From: Verrucomicrobiota bacterium
GTDB lineage: Bacteria; Chlamydiota; Chlamydiia; Chlamydiales; Rhabdochlamydiaceae
Assembly: GCA_018239715.1 (NCBI GenBank)
Contig: JAFEGW010000003.1
Coordinates: forward strand, 124,001-188,000
Direction: 5' to 3'
DNA length: 64,000 bases
The notes under the pieces are model-generated. The model was not told the origin of the DNA. It was given only the letters and a program-made list of their open reading frames with translations, and did not search any database. Position numbers and translations under genes: made by a program. Of this stretch, positions 19,734-28,561 are shown one piece after another. Positions within the stretch are counted from its first letter, which is position 1; each line of letters begins with the position of its first letter.

Positions 19734-20981
19734 TTACAGCATCTCTACTTCTGCGGAATTCTTCGCATCCGGTGCTAAGTGCTGCTTTTTTCTAAATAGC
19801 AAGTAATAAAAAATGAGGCCCATTGCCGTGCAAAGCAGTGCGAGAAGACTTAAGGGTTTAGTGGTCCCATCGAATCTGCCCGCAGCCAGCCCCACTAATC
19901 CCGATGACAAAAATAACCGCAAGAATTGAGTGAGCGACATGGCTGAACCTTTTAAATTCTCCCCTATGTACGACATCGAATAAGAGAAGTAGATCGTCAT
20001 CGCAAGAGCAATCCCTAGACTGGCTAAAGACATCGTGAGAATGAAAAAAAACGGGGAATTCACTTCTAAGTAGCTGAGAAAAAAAAGGGACACAATACTC
20101 ACTAAATAGAGTAAGCTGCCCAGGATCTTTGTCGTGATCATGCCGATTTTTTTGATAAGATAAGCTCCGCTCATGCTGCCCACAAAAAAAGCGCCCATGA
20201 TCGCGGCCTGATAATAACCAAAGACCTCTTTGGGAACGTGCAAATGATCAATGAAAATTAAAGATAAGTTGGCAATAAAGACAAGAACCATGCTGAACAT
20301 TAACGACCAAATTAAAGTATGCGCCATAAAGGGGAAATTCGTAAGAATTAGGCCGTAATTTCTGAAAACACTCCTTAGGTTGAGGGGCGTTCTCTTCTCG
20401 CGTGGGAGAGTCTCTTTAGTCAAAGTCCCATGGCAAATAAACTTCACAATCGCCAAAACTGCAATGAGATAAAAGTTTGCCCTCCATCCCCAATGGAGGC
20501 TGATCCAATTTCCCAGTATCGGCGCAAGAGCCATCATCCCCCCGATCGTTCCATTGCAAATGGAAACAAGCCGGGATGATTGATCCGAAGGATAGATATC
20601 AAAAAATCCGGCGAGCCCCGCACTCACGATCGCCCCGCAGCCGATCCCTTGTAAAAATCGAAAGAAAATCATCCATTGAAGAGAATGCGTCAAGGCACAG
20701 CCGATGCTGCCTAACATAAAAATGCAAAGACCGGAGCCTAGAATGGCTTTTCTTCCATAAGCATCGGAGGCAGGCCCAAAAAATAAACAGGAGAGGCAAA
20801 GCCCTAAGAAATTCATGCTGAGAAGTAATTGGATCGTCTCTTCATTCGTGCCAAAATAGGCGACCATTTGTGGAAAACTGGGCGTATAGATATCTGTCTC
20901 GATATAGAAGGCGATGAACGCCAAAAGAGTAATCGCCAAAAACAAAACTTCTTGAAACCTGCTCTTAAAAAATGAATTCAT
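19734..20981 (-). CDS. MFS transporter of the Bcr/CflA drug-resistance type
   Basis: A 415-residue inner-membrane protein with about 12 hydrophobic helices. The segment YTPSFPQMVAYFGTNEETIQ after helix 1 and FGPASDAYGRKAILG (MFS motif A between helices 2 and 3) are typical of the Bcr/CflA subfamily (YLPALPxI, G-P-L-S-D-R-x-G-R). It probably exports small molecules with proton antiport; the substrate is unknown. The stop directly abuts the stop of the convergent reductase gene (no gap), and the start is divergent from the FAD oxidase gene across 98 bp. Confidence 0.85.
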   Translation of the reverse strand: MNSFFKSRFQEVLFLAITLLAFIAFYIETDIYTPSFPQMVAYFGTNEETIQLLLSMNFLGLCLSCLFFGPASDAYGRKAILGSGLCIFMLGSIGCALTHSLQWMIFFRFLQGIGCGAIVSAGLAGFFDIYPSDQSSRLVSICNGTIGGMMALAPILGNWISLHWGWRANFYLIAVLAIVKFICHGTLTKETLPREKRTPLNLRSVFRNYGLILTNFPFMAHTLIWSLMFSMVLVFIANLSLIFIDHLHVPKEVFGYYQAAIMGAFFVGSMSGAYLIKKIGMITTKILGSLLYLVSIVSLFFLSYLEVNSPFFFILTMSLASLGIALAMTIYFSYSMSYIGENLKGSAMSLTQFLRLFLSSGLVGLAAGRFDGTTKPLSLLALLCTAMGLIFYYLLFRKKQHLAPDAKNSAEVEML

Positions 20982-21079
20982 GTAGACCTAGTATCAGAAT
21001 AAAGAATAGGTTTTTGGAATTCAATCTGCGATCCTGGAAACCTTTTGAAAAGATTAAATTTGTCTGTTAAGAGTGGATC

Positions 21080-22522
21080 ATGAAACAGCAGCATGATCGA
21101 GATGTAGAAGCCCTGCGTGAGCAGCTCTTAAAAAATTCCGAGGGCCCTTATAGCCTGCAAAACCATCCGCACCCTTCTAACATCACGCGGTCCCATACGT
21201 ATAAGTCAAAGTCGCCACAACTCAACATCAATCGGCTGAACCGGGTCCTCGAGATTGATACCAAGCACGCTCGGATCATAGTGGAACCTCGTGTCACTAT
21301 GGAGCAGCTTGCTCGTGCAGCTTTAAAACACGGAATGATGGTTCCTGTCATCCCCGAATTTAAAGGCATTACTGTCGGCGGAGCGATCATGGGAGGAGGC
21401 ATGGAGAGTGCATCCCACCGATACGGCCTATTCAGCGAGAACTGCCTTTCTTATGAAATTCTCTTAGGAGACGGATCGATCGTCCGTGCTTCACCCGAAG
21501 AAAATGCCGATCTATTTTACGGTGTTGTCGGGTCTTATGGAACTCTAGGTATTTTGCTGTCTATCGAGCTACGGCTCATCCCCGCCAAACCTTGGGTTAA
21601 ATTAACCTATCTAAAATACCGCTCGATCTCTGAGGCAATGGATTATTTTCATAAAAACCACGCAGCAAAAACGGGTCCCGATTTTGTGGAAGGACTGGTC
21701 TTTGCTCGAGACCATATCGCCCTTATAGAAGGCCGGTTCAGTTCCGAAAAAGACAACGCCCTCTCAGCGCCTTCGATGAAATATCCCTGGAGCAAGTGGT
21801 TTTACACCCATGCCAAAGAAATGCAACATCAGCAGGAAGAGAAAATGCCTTTACTCGACTATCTCTTCCGCCATGACCGGGGAGCATTTTGGATTGGAGC
21901 TTATGGGACGCACTGGTCTTCCATCCCTCGCTATTTTTTTGAAAGCCGCTGGAATTTACCCCGTCTTGCCAAACTTCTGCCGTCTTTCAAACCGGAGAAT
22001 TTCAAAGGGCCTGAAGATCCTAGCCTTGGGTTCCGGCTGCTGTGGGGATGGGCGATGACAAGCCACCGGCTCTACTCCTGGCTCCATTCAAAATCAGAGG
22101 CCTGGGTCGCAGACCATTTTATCATCCAGGATTTTTGCATACCCGCTGAAAATGCTGCTGCATTTGTGGAGAAGGTGTTTGATCAAATCGGTATTTTTCC
22201 TCTATGGCTTTGTCCTACACCCGCCACGCAAAAACCTCAGATTTTATCTCCTCATTTTCTACCTTCCCAGAGCTCGCTGATTGTCAACGTCGGAGTTTAT
22301 GGAATTTCACCCCGCTCTACGATGCCTTCCGCCCTCGTTCATCAGCTTGAAGATTGGACTAAAAACTTCCAAGGGAGAAAAGTTCTCTATAGCTATTCTT
22401 ATTATACTCCTGAGGAATTTTGGAAGATTTATCCGAAAAATGAGTACGACCGCTTACGCCGCACCTACCACGCCTATCGATGGATGGAGCTCCATCAAAA
22501 AGTGTTACGCATTTCTAAATGA
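21080..22522 (+). CDS. FAD-binding oxidoreductase, DHCR24 (delta24-sterol reductase)-like
   Basis: The 480-residue protein begins with a PCMH/FAD_binding_4 domain: VEPRVTMEQLARAA, then ITVGGAIMGGGMESASHRYG (the FAD-pyrophosphate loop with the His used for covalent flavin in some relatives), SYEILLGDGSIV and GSYGTLGI. The C-terminal half matches the DHCR24/DIMINUTO group more than lactate or glycolate oxidases (YHAYRWMELHQKV at the end). Eukaryotic members reduce the delta24 bond of sterols; bacterial members act on unknown lipids. Chlamydiae take sterols from hosts, so host lipid modification is possible but is inference. The 3' end overlaps the convergent SnoaL-like gene by 8 bp. Confidence 0.75.
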   Translation: MKQQHDRDVEALREQLLKNSEGPYSLQNHPHPSNITRSHTYKSKSPQLNINRLNRVLEIDTKHARIIVEPRVTMEQLARAALKHGMMVPVIPEFKGITVGGAIMGGGMESASHRYGLFSENCLSYEILLGDGSIVRASPEENADLFYGVVGSYGTLGILLSIELRLIPAKPWVKLTYLKYRSISEAMDYFHKNHAAKTGPDFVEGLVFARDHIALIEGRFSSEKDNALSAPSMKYPWSKWFYTHAKEMQHQQEEKMPLLDYLFRHDRGAFWIGAYGTHWSSIPRYFFESRWNLPRLAKLLPSFKPENFKGPEDPSLGFRLLWGWAMTSHRLYSWLHSKSEAWVADHFIIQDFCIPAENAAAFVEKVFDQIGIFPLWLCPTPATQKPQILSPHFLPSQSSLIVNVGVYGISPRSTMPSALVHQLEDWTKNFQGRKVLYSYSYYTPEEFWKIYPKNEYDRLRRTYHAYRWMELHQKVLRISK

Positions 22523-22991
22523 TATGATTGACAGAGAGCCCGATTTGCTGCAGAAGGCTTAAGTGGTCGTTCGTTTGCCACTCTTCCACAATTTTACCCT
22601 TAGAGATGCGCCGAATGGCAATCCCCGCAAATTTGACTTTCTGTTGAGAAGCGGCAAAGCCTTGATATTCTCCTGTGTGCTTCCCACGGGCAGTGATGCG
22701 CACGACGACTTTATTTCCTTCCGCCACGATATCACCGACAGTGAACTCTAGCTGCGAAAAAGCTTTATGGGCCATTTTGACGCCTTGAATGTACTGCTCG
22801 CGATTGAGTGGAAAAGGAACATCCGAAATATGGCAGATGAAATTGGGTGAAAGCAGTTGTTTTAATTTACGGACATCACGTTCATTTTGAGCTTGTGTGA
22901 GCTGACAAGCTAAAGCTTTATTTTTTTCGATTTGAGAGATTTTTTTGTCGGCCTTTACTTTTTTTGACTTTGACATGATTTTCAAACCCAT
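22515..22991 (-). CDS. SnoaL-like/NTF2-fold ester cyclase family protein
   Basis: A 158-residue protein with a lysine-rich N-terminal tail and a SnoaL-like fold from about residue 30: NKALACQLTQAQNERDVRKL (helices 1 and 2), LLSPNFICH, FTVGDIVAEGNKVVVRITARG and VKFAGIAIRRISKGKIVEEW, the strand pairs and the usual I-x-E-x-W end. Members include polyketide cyclases and many enzymes of unknown activity, so the substrate cannot be given. Two starts five codons apart (22991 and 22976) are possible; neither has a strong ribosome-binding site. It is convergent with the FAD oxidase. Confidence 0.75.
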   Translation of the reverse strand: MGLKIMSKSKKVKADKKISQIEKNKALACQLTQAQNERDVRKLKQLLSPNFICHISDVPFPLNREQYIQGVKMAHKAFSQLEFTVGDIVAEGNKVVVRITARGKHTGEYQGFAASQQKVKFAGIAIRRISKGKIVEEWQTNDHLSLLQQIGLSVNHII

Positions 22992-23045
22992 TTTTAATTA
23001 TCATACTCAAAATCCTATTTTTCATGATAAATTTTTCAAAGTGAT

Positions 23046-23816
23046 ATGAAGAAACTTTGGACCTGCTACCTCTTTTTAAAGACGACTTCTATTTTTGCGG
23101 GTCTTGCAACGACGTCTTTGCAAGAAATCGATGAGTTTCATTTAGGTCCTCAAGAGGTTTATCTCATACGACATGGGGAAAGCTTTTTTAATGTTCACAA
23201 GGTCAATGGAATGCACGTGACTTCAGGGAAAAGTGAAAAACTCCCCCTGACGGAAAAAGGAGAGCAGCAGGCAATCGCTCTCGGAGTAGAGCTGGCAAAA
23301 AAAATTCCTCTTGGCACAGAAATTGTTATTTGCTCATCGACGGCCTTACGTGCACAAAAGACTGCTGATCTCTTACTCCATGAATTAAGCCGATTTTATC
23401 AATGCGAGCGCGGTCAAAGCTACGAAGGTTTATTGGAATTATCTCAAGGAATTTTTGAAGGCCTCCCTAAAGATGCAAAATACATGGATGAAGTGAACAA
23501 ATGGGCCGCTCTATCAGCGGCAGATAAATGGGTGACCCCTAAAGTTTCTACCGGAGAAAGCTTCCGAGAGGTCAGCCAGCGAGCATTCCTCGCATTGGAC
23601 AAAATCGTCAATGAATATAAGGGCAAGATGATCTTTGTGGTGACACATAATGTCACAATGATTTCATTAACTTATCTGGGGTGCGGGTATACTCCTTTTA
23701 CTCTCAGTCAAATCCCGGGCTCTAAACTTCCTCTGCTCGAGTATAAAAATTGCGACCTTCTGCAGATCTCGATCGAGAAACCGGCCGATCTTCTTCACAT
23801 TAAATTTGCCAACTAA
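23046..23816 (+). CDS. Histidine phosphatase superfamily protein, probably exported
   Basis: A 256-residue protein with the phosphoglycerate-mutase-like LIRHGESFFN motif (catalytic His near residue 43), the second arginine in SSTALRAQKTA, and the C-terminal catalytic His in FVVTHNVTMISL. It starts with MKKLWTCYLFLKTTSIFAG, a plausible signal peptide or membrane anchor, so it may act in the periplasm. It could be a phosphatase for sugar phosphates, phytate-like compounds or proteins; the substrate is unknown. Its last four bases overlap the convergent DUF2608 HAD-like gene, which also carries a signal peptide. Confidence 0.8.
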   Translation: MKKLWTCYLFLKTTSIFAGLATTSLQEIDEFHLGPQEVYLIRHGESFFNVHKVNGMHVTSGKSEKLPLTEKGEQQAIALGVELAKKIPLGTEIVICSSTALRAQKTADLLLHELSRFYQCERGQSYEGLLELSQGIFEGLPKDAKYMDEVNKWAALSAADKWVTPKVSTGESFREVSQRAFLALDKIVNEYKGKMIFVVTHNVTMISLTYLGCGYTPFTLSQIPGSKLPLLEYKNCDLLQISIEKPADLLHIKFAN

Positions 23817-24601
23817 TTTTTTAGCTTTGCGAGAGCCTCTTCATCTGAAAGTAGGCGTGCAAAAGTGGAATTTTTGAACTGGATTTCCGCGATCTCGGGA
23901 CGATAGGCTGCTTTATGGATATCCGAGTAAGCATACCTGAGTCCTACAAATTCTATTTTTCTCTTTTGGGCTTCTGTTTCGATGGCAGTGAGATGAGTAG
24001 CTTTATCATCGATCGCCACAATCTTTTTGAACTTTAACCCGAGGGTTTCGCAGAACTTGAAAAAAGCTTCCCCTTTATTCATTCCTGAAGTGAAAAGCAC
24101 CCCTTTTCGGAAAAGAGTTCCATGTCCTTTTAATGTCACAAAATAATCACCGGGATTCGGAGCTGTCACGGAAAGATCAATATGATTCTCCTGCAGCTGC
24201 TGAATAGTGCGCGTGGCTAAAGCCAGCCCTTGCAGCGTCAGGCCCATGACTTTGCGTCCCTTTTTCTGCAATGTCTGAATGACGAGGTCGGCCCCCTTTT
24301 CGACGATTTTCATTTTCGTGATATGCCGGACCGATTCCCATTCAGCTAGGGCTTTTTCAAGAGCTGCCGAAGCTTCCATTCCCTCTGTTTGATGTTTTTT
24401 CACACGCTCGCCAAACCATACATCGCATCCTAACATTTGTGCTGGAACGAGCACAGTATCATCAAGATCCAGTAAGACCAATGTATCCTCCGTGACATGT
24501 TTTTCAAGCTCATGAAAATTTGCAGCTTCCATGATCTTTCCCTCCAAAGGAGAGAACATGCCCATCAGAAGAGCCAGAGCAGCCAGGATCTTTTTTCTCA
24601 T
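23813..24601 (-). CDS. DUF2608 family protein (HAD-like phosphatase fold), exported
   Basis: A 262-residue protein with an N-terminal signal peptide (MRKKILAALALLMGMFSPLEG) followed by the HAD motif I LLDLDDTVL (D-x-D nucleophile), a middle cap region, SVTAPNPGD as possible motif II, KGEAFFKF as the lysine motif and IVAIDDKATHL as motif IV (DD). DUF2608 proteins are found in intracellular bacteria such as chlamydiae and Legionella and are predicted HAD hydrolases. Together with the neighbouring histidine phosphatase it could scavenge phosphate in the periplasm, which is inference. Confidence 0.75.
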   Translation of the reverse strand: MRKKILAALALLMGMFSPLEGKIMEAANFHELEKHVTEDTLVLLDLDDTVLVPAQMLGCDVWFGERVKKHQTEGMEASAALEKALAEWESVRHITKMKIVEKGADLVIQTLQKKGRKVMGLTLQGLALATRTIQQLQENHIDLSVTAPNPGDYFVTLKGHGTLFRKGVLFTSGMNKGEAFFKFCETLGLKFKKIVAIDDKATHLTAIETEAQKRKIEFVGLRYAYSDIHKAAYRPEIAEIQFKNSTFARLLSDEEALAKLKN

Positions 24602-24677
24602 GAATGACCTCGGGGTTTTAACGTAGAGTGCAAATTTTTTTTATTTTTTGAAAGTGTTTTTGAGACCGATCCCTTCA

Positions 24678-24707
24678 TTGAGTGATAACTCTCAACAATG
24701 GTAAGAT
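24678..24707 (+). promoter_or_regulatory. Promoter and palindrome upstream of the DHA2 exporter
   Basis: TTGAGT (24678-24683), 18 bp, TAAGAT (24702-24707). The -35 box overlaps a palindrome GAGT-GATA-ACTC (24680-24691), extended as TTGAG...CTCAA, a layout often used by MarR/TetR-type repressors. No regulator gene is adjacent. Confidence 0.4.
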
Positions 24708-24725
24708 AAAAAAAGGAGTTCATCC

Positions 24726-26255
24726 GTGAATCGTAAATGGTGGGGATTGATTTCCCTGATGCCCGCATTAGCCATGGTCTTCGTCGATCAGAGCGTGTTG
24801 CCTGTAGCCCTTCCGACGATCCAACAACACTTAGGAGCCACCAGCATCCAGCTGCAGTGGTGCGTTAACGCCTACCTTCTGGTGACTGCTGTTTTGGTTT
24901 TGGCCGGCGGGAAAGTCGGAGATGGGCTCGGCCATCGTAAAGCTTATACCTTAGGGATGATCATTTTTTCTGTCGCTTCTGCGCTCTGCGGTGCGACACC
25001 AAATGTTTTCGGGCTCATTGCCGCACGTGCATTGCAAGGCATCGGAGCAGCTTTAATGTTTCCTGCTTCCACTGCCATTCTCATGTCGCTCTTTCCTCCT
25101 AGCGAACGGGGCAAAGCCACCGGCATCAATGTCAGCGCCAGCTCTTTGTTTTTAATCATCGGTCCTTTAATCGGCGGTTACTTGACCCAGGCTCTTTCCT
25201 GGAGGTGGATTTTTTGGATCAATCTACCTTTAGCCCTACTAGGTTTGCTGCTTGTCTTCATTTTTATTCCCCGCTCCGAAGTCGGAAAACCAAAACTCGA
25301 TCGGTGGGGCTTTATTTATTTTGTGATCAGTTGCAGCTGTTTGGTGGTGATCTTGATGCAAGGCCGAGAGTGGGGATGGACCTCCACTAAAACCATGGCC
25401 TGCCTCATCCCTTTTCTTATCAGCTCTTTTTTCTTATTCCGCCGAGAAAAGAAAGCCCCCCACCCCTTTTTAGATCTGACCCTTTTCAAACATCCCGTCT
25501 ATAAGGCTGTCAATATCAGCGTCTTTTCGATCCAGTTCATTTTGATGATCACGGTTTTCCGGGCCATTTTTTTCCAAACCGCTCTCGATTGGTCCCCGAT
25601 GAAAACCGGCGTCATCACCGTCCTTTCTTCCTGCCCCGTCCTCTTTATGTCGCCGATAGGAGGAATGCTCTCGGATAAATTCGGGCCTAAAATTCCGATC
25701 GCCATCGGCTTTCTTCTTTTGATTTTTTCCTTTATTTGGACAGCTGTTTTCGTTCATGCTTCGTTAGGAGTTCTTTTTCTAGGGCTGCTGGCCTTTGGCT
25801 TTGGTATCCCTCTCGTTTTTACACCTTCCTATGCCTCTGCTATGGGAGCCATTCCCCAGGCAAAAGCCGGCAGCGCTTTTGGCACTATCGCGACCGTCCG
25901 CTCGCTATCCGGAACTTTAGGAGTTGCCGTACTCGGCTCCTTCATCGATGCAACGCAACTCAGCTGCCTGCAAAAATTAGCACAGGACAATCCCGTCACC
26001 CAAAATGTCAACCCTTCTCTTTTAGAAAATATCATTGCTGGAGCTCAGCAGGCTCAAGAATACTTAAAAACACTGACCTCCGAGCAGTCGCAGATCCTTC
26101 TCACTTATTATCGGGAAGCCGAAGTGCAAGGATTTTTTGTGACCCACTTTGTCCTTGCAGGCCTTTTGGTGATTTCCCTCAGCCTCGTCTTTATGCTCTA
26201 TCACCGCAAATCCACGCATCATCTTCCCGAAGGTCCTGCCGAAGGCTGGGATTAG
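24726..26255 (+). CDS. MFS drug exporter, DHA2 (EmrB/QacA) type
   Basis: A 509-residue inner-membrane protein with about 14 helices. It shows MVFVDQSVLPVALPTIQ in helix 1 (DHA2 motif L-D-x-T-V-V-N-V-A-L-P), GGKVGDGLGHRKAY (MFS motif A) and ALQGIGAALMFPAS (motif B/C region). It should export toxic compounds by proton antiport; the substrate is unknown. The start is a GTG with AAGGAG seven bases upstream. It is divergent from the DUF2608 gene, and a palindrome overlaps its putative promoter. Confidence 0.88.
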   Translation: MNRKWWGLISLMPALAMVFVDQSVLPVALPTIQQHLGATSIQLQWCVNAYLLVTAVLVLAGGKVGDGLGHRKAYTLGMIIFSVASALCGATPNVFGLIAARALQGIGAALMFPASTAILMSLFPPSERGKATGINVSASSLFLIIGPLIGGYLTQALSWRWIFWINLPLALLGLLLVFIFIPRSEVGKPKLDRWGFIYFVISCSCLVVILMQGREWGWTSTKTMACLIPFLISSFFLFRREKKAPHPFLDLTLFKHPVYKAVNISVFSIQFILMITVFRAIFFQTALDWSPMKTGVITVLSSCPVLFMSPIGGMLSDKFGPKIPIAIGFLLLIFSFIWTAVFVHASLGVLFLGLLAFGFGIPLVFTPSYASAMGAIPQAKAGSAFGTIATVRSLSGTLGVAVLGSFIDATQLSCLQKLAQDNPVTQNVNPSLLENIIAGAQQAQEYLKTLTSEQSQILLTYYREAEVQGFFVTHFVLAGLLVISLSLVFMLYHRKSTHHLPEGPAEGWD

Positions 26256-26270
26256 TCAAGAAAGAGAGAT

Positions 26271-26996
26271 TTATTGAAAACCTCGTGCTTCCCAGGATCC
26301 GTCCTTACGTTCTAAAGGAACATACGGATTATGTGGGGTCACATAGCGGTGATTGTTGCGGCCGTGTAGAAACTTATAACAGGATGTCTGAAAGTCCTCC
26401 CAACGCTGATCGGGAATCATAGAAGGCTTTGACATAGCCAAAATCGCTGTTGCCAAATTTCTTATTTTTTCGTGGGTGGCGCAGCGCTCCTTCTCTGAGG
26501 CATCGGCAAGCTTTATCTTTTGGGTATTAAAACCGCTCTCGATGAGGAACAGTGCTGCTTTGGCATCAGCTTCGTAACCTGTAACTTTTGCTTTTTGGGC
26601 ATTAAATTCGCGGATAAGAATAGATTCTTTGAATTGTCTTTCTTCATCTAAATACTTCATCATTTGGAGAAAAACACTTCGGATCCCGTTATAGGAGTTC
26701 TCCAGTTTCGGCAAATATACATTTTCCCTTTGGCGCAGATAAAAAAATCCTAATAACGGGATCGCTGTTGCGCAGGCGAGAACGATGCCGGCCTTCTTAT
26801 GGATCATTCGCGCAATCACTAAACTTACGCCTCCCATGACTAGCGAGGTCACTTTGAGGGTGTTGATTTTCGCAGGGAACTCTTGCTGGACCATCTCTTC
26901 ATAAATAACTGCATAATCTTGAGTCATCGAGTTGCCACGAGCAACGAGGCTCAAATTCTCAAGCAGTGAGTTCGTTAATGATAAATGCGTAGCCAT
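26271..26996 (-). CDS. Hypothetical membrane protein with paired hydrophobic segment (Inc-like)
   Basis: I do not recognise this 241-residue protein. It has a hydrophilic N-terminus, then two hydrophobic helices separated by only a few charged residues (about 48-66 and 70-90: VTSLVMGGVSLVIARMI, HKK, AGIVLACATAIPLLGFFYL), then a long helical and partly coiled-coil C-terminal region (about 95-200). This bilobed hydrophobic hairpin is the hallmark used to predict chlamydial inclusion-membrane (Inc) proteins, which are secreted by the type III system. No signal peptide precedes it. It starts 3 bp after the stop of ispF on the same strand, so it is upstream of no related gene and could be transcribed with ispF only in the order hypothetical then ispF reversed; the functional link is unclear. 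Confidence 0.6.
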   Translation of the reverse strand: MATHLSLTNSLLENLSLVARGNSMTQDYAVIYEEMVQQEFPAKINTLKVTSLVMGGVSLVIARMIHKKAGIVLACATAIPLLGFFYLRQRENVYLPKLENSYNGIRSVFLQMMKYLDEERQFKESILIREFNAQKAKVTGYEADAKAALFLIESGFNTQKIKLADASEKERCATHEKIRNLATAILAMSKPSMIPDQRWEDFQTSCYKFLHGRNNHRYVTPHNPYVPLERKDGSWEARGFQ

Positions 26997-26999
26997 CGC

Positions 27000-27482
27000 T
27001 TATCCCTCCCCAGTAGTGATGATACAAAGACATTGAATTCCTTCGCCGAGTCCAAACTCGGTGAGGCCGTCGCTGGCGGTAGCGGTGATGCCGACCTGGT
27101 TTAGGCGCAGGTGCAAGACAGAGGCAATTTTCGATCGCATCTCTTCAATCCGGTGCTGAAGCCGAGGCCTTTTGGCTTCGATGGCAAGAGCTACATGCTC
27201 GATCTTTTGAGGACGAAGAGTTTCTAAAGCTCTCTGCACATAGATCTGGCTGTCGGTAAGTCCATCCTTCTGGCAGAGATCATCGGCGATGCCGCCTAGA
27301 ATTTGCACCCCCGTCAAGGAAGTGATGGCATTGCAAATAGCGTGAAATATAACATCGCCATCGGAATCGGACGCCATTCCTGGAGCTTCATCGAAAACAA
27401 GTCCTGCGAGGATGCACGGTTTGGTCGAGTCTTCGGGTAAAAAGCGGTGGCTATCTTGTCCTAGACCTGTTCGATATTTCAT
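27000..27482 (-). CDS. ispF: 2-C-methyl-D-erythritol 2,4-cyclodiphosphate synthase
   Basis: IspF forms the cyclic diphosphate in the non-mevalonate isoprenoid pathway. The 160-residue protein has the family length and motifs: GLGQDSHRF (metal-binding D-x-H near residue 8), SDGDVIFHAICNAI (third metal His), a central GGIADD...KDGLTDSQIYV and the C-terminal NQVGITATASDGLTEFG. Chlamydiae use this pathway. The start is only 22 bp from the divergent ATP-grasp gene, so each promoter must lie within or very close to the other's coding sequence. Confidence 0.95.
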   Translation of the reverse strand: MKYRTGLGQDSHRFLPEDSTKPCILAGLVFDEAPGMASDSDGDVIFHAICNAITSLTGVQILGGIADDLCQKDGLTDSQIYVQRALETLRPQKIEHVALAIEAKRPRLQHRIEEMRSKIASVLHLRLNQVGITATASDGLTEFGLGEGIQCLCIITTGEG

Positions 27483-27504
27483 ACCTGATATATTCTAATG
27501 AAAG

Positions 27505-28536
27505 ATGTCATTCCTGCATATTGCCAATACCAATTTCGAGTCGGAGCTCTCTGCCAGCAATCCTTCTACGGTGGCTGCTTTAGCCCAAGCTCATCCTATT
27601 TTCATGCAGCTGCAATTTCTTCCCCTTTTATATGGAGAGCCGGACGATGGCCTTGCAGTCACACATGCGCCTTCTCCTACTTTTAAAACACCTCGTTGGC
27701 ATCTCTTGGAAGAAAGAAATTTTCCTTACGAGCGGATTGAATCTTGGGGAGCTTCGCCTGCCATTGCTGCATGGGCCCAGACAAAAAAAATCAGCTACTC
27801 GATGCCGGACTGGGATGTCGTCCAAACAGTGAACTCCAAAGCTTTTTCCTTCGCCGCATCTCCTAAACTTCCAGGGGCTGAACTCATTTATTCGATGGAC
27901 GAGCTCATAACATGGGAGCGGAAAACTAAAGGGCCCAAAGTCCTGAAGACCTGTTTCGGCGTTTCAGGCAAAGGACATCTTTTTTTGCCTTCCGATCATG
28001 GGAAGAATTTTGCAGAAAAAGAATTCAGCGCAGGACGTCCGCTCATAGCCGAACCCTGGGTGGAGCGCAGACTTGATTTCAGCACGCAATGGAAGATCCA
28101 TCCGGATCAAAAGATCGAATATATCGGCGCAACCATTTGCATCAGCGATCAGCGGGGCCGCTATAGCGCTAATAAAGTGGGCAACTTGCCTTTCCTTTTT
28201 GGAAGCTATTTTCCATTTTTGGAACAACATCAGGAAACGGTCTTTCCTATTTTACAAAAGATGGCAGCGATGGGATATTTTGGAAATGTCGGCATCGATG
28301 CGATGATCTGGGGAAACGACAAACTCCAACCTGTTGTGGAGATCAACGCACGCAAAACAATGGGATGGGTTGCGCTGCAATTTGCAAAAGTTCATTTCCC
28401 AAAACAAACAATTTCATTAAGCTATTTGACAAACAGCAACTTGCCTAACCTACTGCCTGATACCCTTGTTCAAAAAAATGGATCCGCGATCCACTTGACG
28501 AGAAAGCTAGTTGTCGAACAGTTGCTTGCGAAATAA
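27505..28536 (+). CDS. ATP-grasp-like protein of unknown substrate
   Basis: The 343-residue protein looks like an ATP-grasp ligase. A central VLKTCFGVSGKGHLFL resembles the flexible ATP-binding loop with lysine, RPLIAEPWVERRLDFSTQW resembles the hinge and central strand (E-x-W-V-x-R), and the C-terminal GNVGIDAMIW followed by QPVVEINARKTMGWVAL resembles the metal-binding D...E-x-N signature. The N-terminal 120 residues are not recognised. Such enzymes form amide bonds or carboxyphosphates in peptide, cofactor or natural-product synthesis. It lies directly before murA (25 bp gap), so a cell-envelope role is conceivable but unproven. Confidence 0.65.
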   Translation: MSFLHIANTNFESELSASNPSTVAALAQAHPIFMQLQFLPLLYGEPDDGLAVTHAPSPTFKTPRWHLLEERNFPYERIESWGASPAIAAWAQTKKISYSMPDWDVVQTVNSKAFSFAASPKLPGAELIYSMDELITWERKTKGPKVLKTCFGVSGKGHLFLPSDHGKNFAEKEFSAGRPLIAEPWVERRLDFSTQWKIHPDQKIEYIGATICISDQRGRYSANKVGNLPFLFGSYFPFLEQHQETVFPILQKMAAMGYFGNVGIDAMIWGNDKLQPVVEINARKTMGWVALQFAKVHFPKQTISLSYLTNSNLPNLLPDTLVQKNGSAIHLTRKLVVEQLLAK

Positions 28537-28561
28537 TCATCATCAAGCTAAGACATATAAT

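Noticed and set aside
25736-26422. 228-residue plus-strand frame
   Set aside because: It lies in another frame of the DHA2 exporter and the following gene; its composition (many Arg, Ser, Cys) is that of a shadow, and no start site or family motif is seen.
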